Origin: Paenibacillus sp. 32352
Lineage (GTDB): Bacteria; Bacillota; Bacilli; Paenibacillales; NBRC-103111
Reading direction: 5' to 3'
DNA length: 64,000 nt
Assembly (NCBI RefSeq): GCF_002042965.1
Contig: NZ_MZNT01000016.1
Span: 1-64,000, forward strand
Shown here: in pieces, positions 59,385-64,000 of the stretch
How positions within the stretch are numbered: position 1 is the first letter of the stretch
Layout: each line of letters begins with the position of its first letter
The notes under the pieces: model-generated
Seen by the model: only the letters and a program-made list of their open reading frames with translations
Databases searched by the model: none
Told to the model about the DNA's origin: nothing
Made by a program: the position numbers and the translations under genes

Positions 59385-61037
59385 TTACTTCAAGCATAAG
59401 GAGGTGCCCGACTTTACGAGTGTCATTTTGTCGGTACTGCAGCTGAGCTCCCGTTCTTCCTTCACTTCGATTCCGAGAGCTCTAAGCCGTTCCTGATTGG
59501 ACCAGCTGTACGTGAATTCAGCCGGAATCGGCTGAGGCACCTGACGCAGCTCGGCAAGCTGGCCCCTCAGCTCCTGATTCCAGGCGAACTGTTCCTTCGT
59601 GTACATGCCGGTGACGAGCAGCGCATTCGCTGCAATCAATACGGCCAAGGTCCAACCGGCGGCCTTTATGGTCCGGTAGCCGTTTTGCAGACTCAGCGCC
59701 AGCCAGACGCAGATCAGCGGCACGAACCATAGCTGCGGCACGTAGCGGGCCCACCACGCCGCCGGATTGACGAACGCCGAGGCCGCCAGCAGCAGGATAA
59801 TGCCAATGGCCGCTAACGTCCAGCCGGTGCGCCTGCGAAAGGCGAGCAGCAGCACCAGCAGCGACAGGATCAACGTCCCGCTGAACAGAGGGCCGAAGCC
59901 GGATACCGCTACATCGGGCTCTCCGTACACTTGCAGTTCGCGGTCCGTGAAGGTGAACGGCCATTTGAATTGGGTCGGCCTTTTCTCCGTGCTGTTGCCG
60001 ACGGTCGTCGCAAAATAGGAGGAAGCCGCTTGCTCGAAGCGGTTCATCATTTCGAGGTTGCGCGGGATGAAGTTTTTGACGACGTCAATCGCTTCTTCAC
60101 TGGCTAGCGGGTAGAACGGATGCCCGTCCCGGACGGTATTCGTCACATACGGGTTGTAGCCGACCAGCAGGACGCCCGCTAGCCCGCCGATAGCGCCGAT
60201 GCGGAACAATCGCTTCAAGAGCCCGAATTGCTCACTCATATACAAAACGATGAGCAGCCCGACGGTCAGCAGGCCTGCATACGCGATCGCTGTAAATTTG
60301 ATATTCATGATGAGAATCATGGTCAAGGTATAGCCGAATAGCAGAATCCGGTTTGCACGTGAATAGATTAATGCGCCGAGCGCAACCAGACACAGCAAGA
60401 GGGACGCCAGCAAGCCATCGACATAGTAGCTGAATGCTTGATAGATGCTCACAGGGTTTAGAGCAAGCAGCACCGCAACGATCCAGGCTTGGACGCGCTG
60501 GTTCGGCCGCAATTGCAGCAGGGCCGACAAGCTGAGCAGAGCGGAGGCAGCGATGGTAAGCAGGTTGATGGCTTTGCCGCCCTCCAGCAGGCCCGTTGCT
60601 TTATAAATAGCCGCAGCCGCAGTCTCCGCGCCCTTGGCATAATGGTTGACCCAGATGCTGTTTCCTGTCGGCATGGACACGGGCGCATCATAGACCGGAT
60701 TCCACCCGTTGGAGAGCAAAATAATCGCTTCCTGGTGGTACGCTTGTCCGTCGTAGGATAAATCGTAAAAATAGGCGCTGATCAGGAGACTGCCAGCAAA
60801 CAGCAGAGCAGTGCACCCGATGGATGCTCCGAAGAGCCAGCGAGGCAAATCCTCTCCTGAAGCCTGGAACACGAGCCATGCCGTTCCGACTGCCGCCGCC
60901 GCAGCTAGCCAAAAATGCAGCGGCAATAGCGGCACATGGACCAGGAACAATAGTGACGGAATGACGAAGCCGGCTACAACCAGCATCAATAGTGCCATTC
61001 CGGTCATCAAACTAAAGGAAGCAAGTCGGTTCTTCAT
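59385..61037 (-). CDS. Polytopic GT-C-like membrane glycosyltransferase
   Basis: A 550-residue protein with about eleven spans. A large early external loop contains SYDGQAYHQEA, placing an Asp where GT-C enzymes keep a catalytic acidic residue. Such enzymes transfer sugars from polyprenyl-phosphate donors outside the membrane. ATG at 61037 follows GGAGGGG. It is the last gene of a minus-strand set including a UbiA prenyl-phosphate transferase and a small carrier, which supports a lipid-linked sugar donor. Confidence 0.7.
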   Translation of the reverse strand: MKNRLASFSLMTGMALLMLVVAGFVIPSLLFLVHVPLLPLHFWLAAAAAVGTAWLVFQASGEDLPRWLFGASIGCTALLFAGSLLISAYFYDLSYDGQAYHQEAIILLSNGWNPVYDAPVSMPTGNSIWVNHYAKGAETAAAAIYKATGLLEGGKAINLLTIAASALLSLSALLQLRPNQRVQAWIVAVLLALNPVSIYQAFSYYVDGLLASLLLCLVALGALIYSRANRILLFGYTLTMILIMNIKFTAIAYAGLLTVGLLIVLYMSEQFGLLKRLFRIGAIGGLAGVLLVGYNPYVTNTVRDGHPFYPLASEEAIDVVKNFIPRNLEMMNRFEQAASSYFATTVGNSTEKRPTQFKWPFTFTDRELQVYGEPDVAVSGFGPLFSGTLILSLLVLLLAFRRRTGWTLAAIGIILLLAASAFVNPAAWWARYVPQLWFVPLICVWLALSLQNGYRTIKAAGWTLAVLIAANALLVTGMYTKEQFAWNQELRGQLAELRQVPQPIPAEFTYSWSNQERLRALGIEVKEERELSCSTDKMTLVKSGTSLCLK

Positions 61038-61076
61038 TAGGTCACCCCTCCATTTTCATGCTTATACAATAGGATT

Positions 61077-61511
61077 TTAAGAGAGGCATTGTGAAGCCGC
61101 CCAGCCCAGCATCGTGCCTACGGCCAGTCCGCCGAGCAGCTCCAGGCGGGTATGCCCTTGACGTTCCCGCAAACCGGCTTCCGCCGTCGGGGTATTGTCA
61201 CGGACCAGCTTATTGATCCATTTGGCGCTATCTCCAACAGCCCGCCGAATGCCTACCGCATCGATCATGACGATATAGGTTAATGCTACGCCTAGTCCGA
61301 ACATCGGGGTATCGAAGCCCTGATCGAAGCCGGTCAGCATCGTGACCGAGGAGACGACGGACGTATGGGTGCTCGGAAACCCGCCGTTCCCGATAAGATG
61401 ACGCGCGTTCTGTCCATGCCGGATGCGGTTGATAGCGTATTTCAAGGTTCCGGACACGACCAATGCTATAAAAGGCAGAGCCGGATATAGGATGCGGGAG
61501 CTGATGTCCAT
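61077..61511 (-). CDS. Divergent PAP2-family (DUF212) membrane protein
   Basis: A 144-residue membrane protein of the divergent PAP2 family (YuiD-like). The phosphatase-like motifs are NGGFPSTHTSVVSSV and a late GHTRLELLGG with His. PAP2 enzymes hydrolyse lipid phosphates. Position 40 nt upstream of the GT-C gene and near ubiA suggests action on a polyprenyl phosphosugar. ATG follows GAGGTGATC. Confidence 0.85.
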   Translation of the reverse strand: MDISSRILYPALPFIALVVSGTLKYAINRIRHGQNARHLIGNGGFPSTHTSVVSSVTMLTGFDQGFDTPMFGLGVALTYIVMIDAVGIRRAVGDSAKWINKLVRDNTPTAEAGLRERQGHTRLELLGGLAVGTMLGWAASQCLS

Positions 61512-61625
61512 GATCTGATCACCTCGATTCTTTTTGCCATGGAATCTTTTCTCTAAAATTCCGCGATTAAATCCGTGATTAAATAGGGTAGCGGGGGAAG
61601 GCCCGGAAAAGAAGGCTTACCCGGT

Positions 61626-61982
61626 TCATGACGCTCGGGCGATCACCAGCACTCCGGCTGAGATCAGGATCGCGCCGCACCATTTTTGTACAGAAAGAGT
61701 CTCTTGGAATAAGAAGAAGCTGAGCACCATGACCAGGATATAGCTCAGACTGACCATCGGATAGGCCGTACTGAGCGGGAATTGCTTCAAAGCAAGCAGC
61801 CAGAAAATCGAGCTGAGCCCGTAGCTTCCGATACCGGCGATCACAGGCCAATAGGCCTTCAAGCCCGTCCACGTTAATAAGGCAGCCCCCGCAGGCTTAA
61901 CCCCGTCAACGCCCCATTTCATCAAAATCTGCCCTGAAGCACCCAACAAGACGGAGGCAATTAACCATATGTATTTCATCAC
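61626..61982 (-). CDS. SMR/EamA-type small membrane carrier
   Basis: A 118-residue four-span protein of the DMT superfamily, similar to EmrE or ArnE/ArnF. It starts MMKYIWLIASVLLGASGQIL, and the final span is CGAILISAGVLVIARAS. In a set with UbiA and GT-C enzymes it may flip a lipid-linked sugar, as ArnE/F do, rather than export drugs. It starts 20 nt after ubiA. Confidence 0.8.
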   Translation of the reverse strand: MMKYIWLIASVLLGASGQILMKWGVDGVKPAGAALLTWTGLKAYWPVIAGIGSYGLSSIFWLLALKQFPLSTAYPMVSLSYILVMVLSFFLFQETLSVQKWCGAILISAGVLVIARAS

Positions 61983-62001
61983 ACTATTGGTTCACTCCCT
62001 T

Positions 62002-62916
62002 TTAATTGCTGAAAAACAGCAGGATGCAGCCGACGGAAAGGCCGTACAGCACAACCGTTATTAAAATATGCTTGTCTTCCAGCAGCAGCTTTTCCGGACG
62101 TCCGCCTTTATCCTCGATATGAATCAAATACAAATAACGGAACATGCCGTACAGCACGAAAATGAGCGTCCACATCAGATGGATCGTGCGTCCCGACGTA
62201 AATGTAAACAGAGCGTAGCTCATGATCGTGGCTGTCGTAGCGATGGCCGACATTTGGTCCAGCATTTCCACCGAATACGACTCCAGCACTTTGCGGTGAG
62301 CCCCTTTGCCGCCTTCGAGCAGCGCCAGCTCATGACGCCTTTTACCGATTGCGAGGAATAAGGCCAGCAGCATGGTGCAGATCAGAAACCAGGGCGTAAG
62401 GGCCACACCGATCACCAGACCGCCTCCAACAGCCCGCAGAACAAAGCCGGATGCAATAATCAGCAGATCAAGAATGACAACATGCTTCAGCTTTAAGGAA
62501 TAGAGCACGTTCAAGAAAAAATACGCCGACAGGACAACGCCGAACAAAGGCTGAAAGCGAAACGCTACAAGAACGCAGCACAGCAGCAAGACAAACCCGA
62601 ACACCAAGGCCATCTGCGGCTGAATGGCGCCGGAAGCCAGCGGCCGATGCTTCTTCTCCGGATGCATCCGGTCTCTTTCCCGATCCACGTAATCGTTCAA
62701 AATGTACACGCAGCTCGAGACGAGACAGAACAGGACGAAGCCGGTCATAGCCCGGATCAGCATATTCAAGTCTGCCTGTTGGATGGAAAAGATGAGTGCG
62801 GCGAACACCAGCAGGTTTTTGGTCCATTGCCGCGGTCGCATTAACGCCAAGTAGTGCATCGGCAGCGCACGGCTTTCCCCTCGCTTCAGTTTGACTTGAG
62901 CTTTCGTTTGGTCCAT
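62002..62916 (-). CDS. UbiA-family polyprenyl-phosphate phosphoribosyltransferase-like
   Basis: A 304-residue UbiA-type membrane transferase. The first Asp-rich motif is NDYVDRERDRMHPEKKHRP. The sequence LMRPRQWTKNLLVFAAL is characteristic of the decaprenyl-phosphate phosphoribose synthase branch (mycobacterial Rv3806c). It would attach 5-phosphoribose from PRPP to polyprenyl phosphate. The second motif is less clear. ATG at 62916 follows AAGGAG by 10 nt; the longer frame has no site. Confidence 0.8.
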   Translation of the reverse strand: MDQTKAQVKLKRGESRALPMHYLALMRPRQWTKNLLVFAALIFSIQQADLNMLIRAMTGFVLFCLVSSCVYILNDYVDRERDRMHPEKKHRPLASGAIQPQMALVFGFVLLLCCVLVAFRFQPLFGVVLSAYFFLNVLYSLKLKHVVILDLLIIASGFVLRAVGGGLVIGVALTPWFLICTMLLALFLAIGKRRHELALLEGGKGAHRKVLESYSVEMLDQMSAIATTATIMSYALFTFTSGRTIHLMWTLIFVLYGMFRYLYLIHIEDKGGRPEKLLLEDKHILITVVLYGLSVGCILLFFSN

Positions 62917-63023
62917 ACCCCATTCTCCTTTTCGTTTTGATTTTTGACACGTGCAGGGCAGAGGGGTGTCTGGGATTCCTTCGGTTCCGGCATTCATTAT
63001 ATCGAAAACGCTATTCGATAAAA

Positions 63024-63081
63024 AGAACGAAATCATGCCGTTTTTTGGAGAATTCTAGAGGATTTTTAATGATTTCGTTCT
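63024..63081. promoter_or_regulatory. 13-bp inverted repeat in the ubiA/sinR-like intergenic region
   Basis: AGAACGAAATCAT (63024-63036) and ATGATTTCGTTCT (63069-63081) are perfect inverted repeats, ending in the half-sites AGAAC and GTTCT that also make up the palindromes downstream. It lies between divergent genes and may be a shared operator. Confidence 0.5.
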
Positions 63082-63149
63082 CTAAATCGAAATAATTCGC
63101 TATTTTGAATTTTTATTTTGGGTAATTCTGCGGTATACTCCAAGATATC

Positions 63150-63190
63150 GTTCTGTAGATAGAACAATTCGACTGTTCTCTGCATAGAAC
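63150..63190 (+). promoter_or_regulatory. Tandem SinR-type operators
   Basis: Two palindromes, GTTCT-N6-AGAAC at 63150-63165 and again at 63175-63190, with centres 25 bp apart. Bacillus SinR recognises GTTCTYT boxes. They lie 54 nt upstream of the SinR-like gene, fitting autoregulation of that gene and glmS. Confidence 0.65.
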
Positions 63191-63243
63191 GATCTCGGCC
63201 GATACTCGACCAAGCATCTATTACAACAAAGGATCGATGGCGC

Positions 63244-63555
63244 ATGTTGGGAAAGCGAGTGAGGAAGCTGCGCTTGGAGAAGGGACTTTCCTTATCCGAG
63301 CTGTCACAAGCCTCAGGTGTGGCCAAATCGTACCTGAGCACCCTTGAGCGGGACATTCAGTCGAACCCGTCCATTCAATTGGCGGTTAAAATTGCAGCTG
63401 CATTGGACATCTCTTTGGAGCAGCTGGTGCAGCCGGAAGTGAAGCAGCAAGCACCTTTATCGAGGCAAGACTGGTACGAGCTGTTCGAAGAGGCGGCGAA
63501 TGCCGGCATTAGCCGGGAAGAGCTCAAGCGGATGATTGAACTGCAAAAACGATAG
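63244..63555 (+). CDS. SinR-like transcriptional regulator
   Basis: A 103-residue protein with a Cro/C1 HTH (LSELSQASGVAKSYLSTLER, residues ~17-36) and a C-terminal helical hook (DWYELFEEAANAGISREELK) like the SinR/SinI dimerisation segment. In Bacillus, SinR represses biofilm matrix genes and is countered by SinI; no separate sinI is seen here. It lies 31 nt before glmS on one transcript, with SinR-type boxes upstream. Confidence 0.85.
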   Translation: MLGKRVRKLRLEKGLSLSELSQASGVAKSYLSTLERDIQSNPSIQLAVKIAAALDISLEQLVQPEVKQQAPLSRQDWYELFEEAANAGISREELKRMIELQKR

Positions 63556-63586
63556 TGATGAAAACAACCACGAGGAGGAGTAAACA

Positions 63587-64000
63587 ATGTGCGGTATTGT
63601 AGGCTATATCGGAAGCAGAGATTCGCAGCCGATTCTTTTGGAAGGATTAAAGAAACTGGAGTATCGCGGATATGACTCGGCCGGAGTGGCCATCTATACG
63701 GACAGCGGCCTGAAGCTGAAGAAAGCGAAGGGAAGAATTACTGAGCTGGAGCATCGGCTGCAATTCGAGCCTTTGGCGGGCTCGGCAGGCATAGGCCATA
63801 CACGATGGGCGACCCACGGCAAGCCGTCGGATGAGAATTCCCATCCTCACACAGACAAGGATCGGACTATCTCTGTCGTACATAACGGCATCATTGAAAA
63901 TCATATGCAGCTGAAGGAGGAGCTGGAGCAGCTCGGCTATACGTTCGTGTCCGAAACGGATACGGAGGTGCTGTCCCATCTGATTGCCCACTATTATGAA
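63587..64000 (+). CDS. glmS: Glutamine-fructose-6-phosphate aminotransferase (partial, 5' end)
   Basis: GlmS makes glucosamine-6-P from fructose-6-P and glutamine, the first step to UDP-GlcNAc. The 138 residues present cover most of the glutaminase domain: the catalytic Cys2 in MCGIVGYIG, LEYRGYDSAGVA, HTRWATHGKPSDENSHPH and VVHNGIIEN. ATG at 63587 follows GAGGAGGAG. The gene runs off the window. Its 31-nt leader has no room for a glmS ribozyme. Confidence 0.96.
   Translation, partial: MCGIVGYIGSRDSQPILLEGLKKLEYRGYDSAGVAIYTDSGLKLKKAKGRITELEHRLQFEPLAGSAGIGHTRWATHGKPSDENSHPHTDKDRTISVVHNGIIENHMQLKEELEQLGYTFVSETDTEVLSHLIAHYYE

Noticed and set aside
63556..63586. glmS ribozyme
   Set aside because: Only 31 nt separate the SinR-like gene and glmS; the ribozyme needs well over 100 nt.

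Overview
The window looks like a chromosomal segment of a spore-forming Firmicute, most likely Paenibacillaceae (Paenibacillus or a close relative). The grounds are a moderate GC content, strong AGGAGG ribosome binding sites with many GTG and TTG starts, separate purS/purQ/purL, a CotF-type spore coat protein, a SinR-like regulator, and Gram-positive riboswitch classes. No species call is possible from sequence alone.

Layout. 1-412: end of a 23S gene, a complete 5S gene and the rRNA terminator. 504-5419 (minus): a GH95-like glycosidase, a solute-binding lipoprotein broken by an in-frame TAA, and an AraC regulator. 5635-12707 (plus): a seven-gene salvage operon consisting of a MurR/RpiR regulator, a serine amidase/beta-lactamase-fold hydrolase, an ABC sugar importer, a BadF-type sugar kinase and MurQ. 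Its product, GlcNAc-6-P, would feed NagA and NagB, encoded on the minus strand at 13601-15510 with a second RpiR regulator. 16635-18980: an oxidoreductase and a helical protein of unknown role. 19014-33760: a complete de novo purine operon (purEKBCSQLFMN, AICAR transformylase, PurO-type IMP cyclohydrolase, purD) behind a PurR-box pair and a guanine riboswitch.

33853-40379 holds mixed genes: an acetyltransferase, map, a VanY-type carboxypeptidase, a YukJ-like protein, a CotF-like coat protein and a WYL regulator divergent from a VOC protein. 40796-49094 is a potassium module: two tandem c-di-AMP (ydaO) riboswitches, each with its own terminator, followed by two small unknown genes, kdpFABC and a kinase-less, internally duplicated and frameshifted KdpD. 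49170-55578 holds small regulators, thioredoxin, an ECF sigma / anti-sigma / ABC exporter operon and a LigB-type dioxygenase. 55674-58979 encodes two exported TIM-barrel glycosidase-like proteins. 59385-62916 encodes a polyprenyl-phosphate sugar set (UbiA, SMR-like carrier, divergent PAP2, GT-C membrane enzyme). 63244-64000 has a SinR-like regulator and the start of glmS.

The least explained signal is a dispersed family of structured repeats with four copies (12719-12922, 18019-18140, 28445-28745, 59034-59244). Each copy has an outer stem and an inner stem whose sequences differ between copies while pairing is kept, separated by nearly invariant internal-loop strands. Compensatory changes are visible by eye. 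One copy sits between purF and purM next to a telomere-like G-rich tract, one lies between two copies of a perfect 24-nt palindrome, and one has 13-bp terminal inverted repeats.
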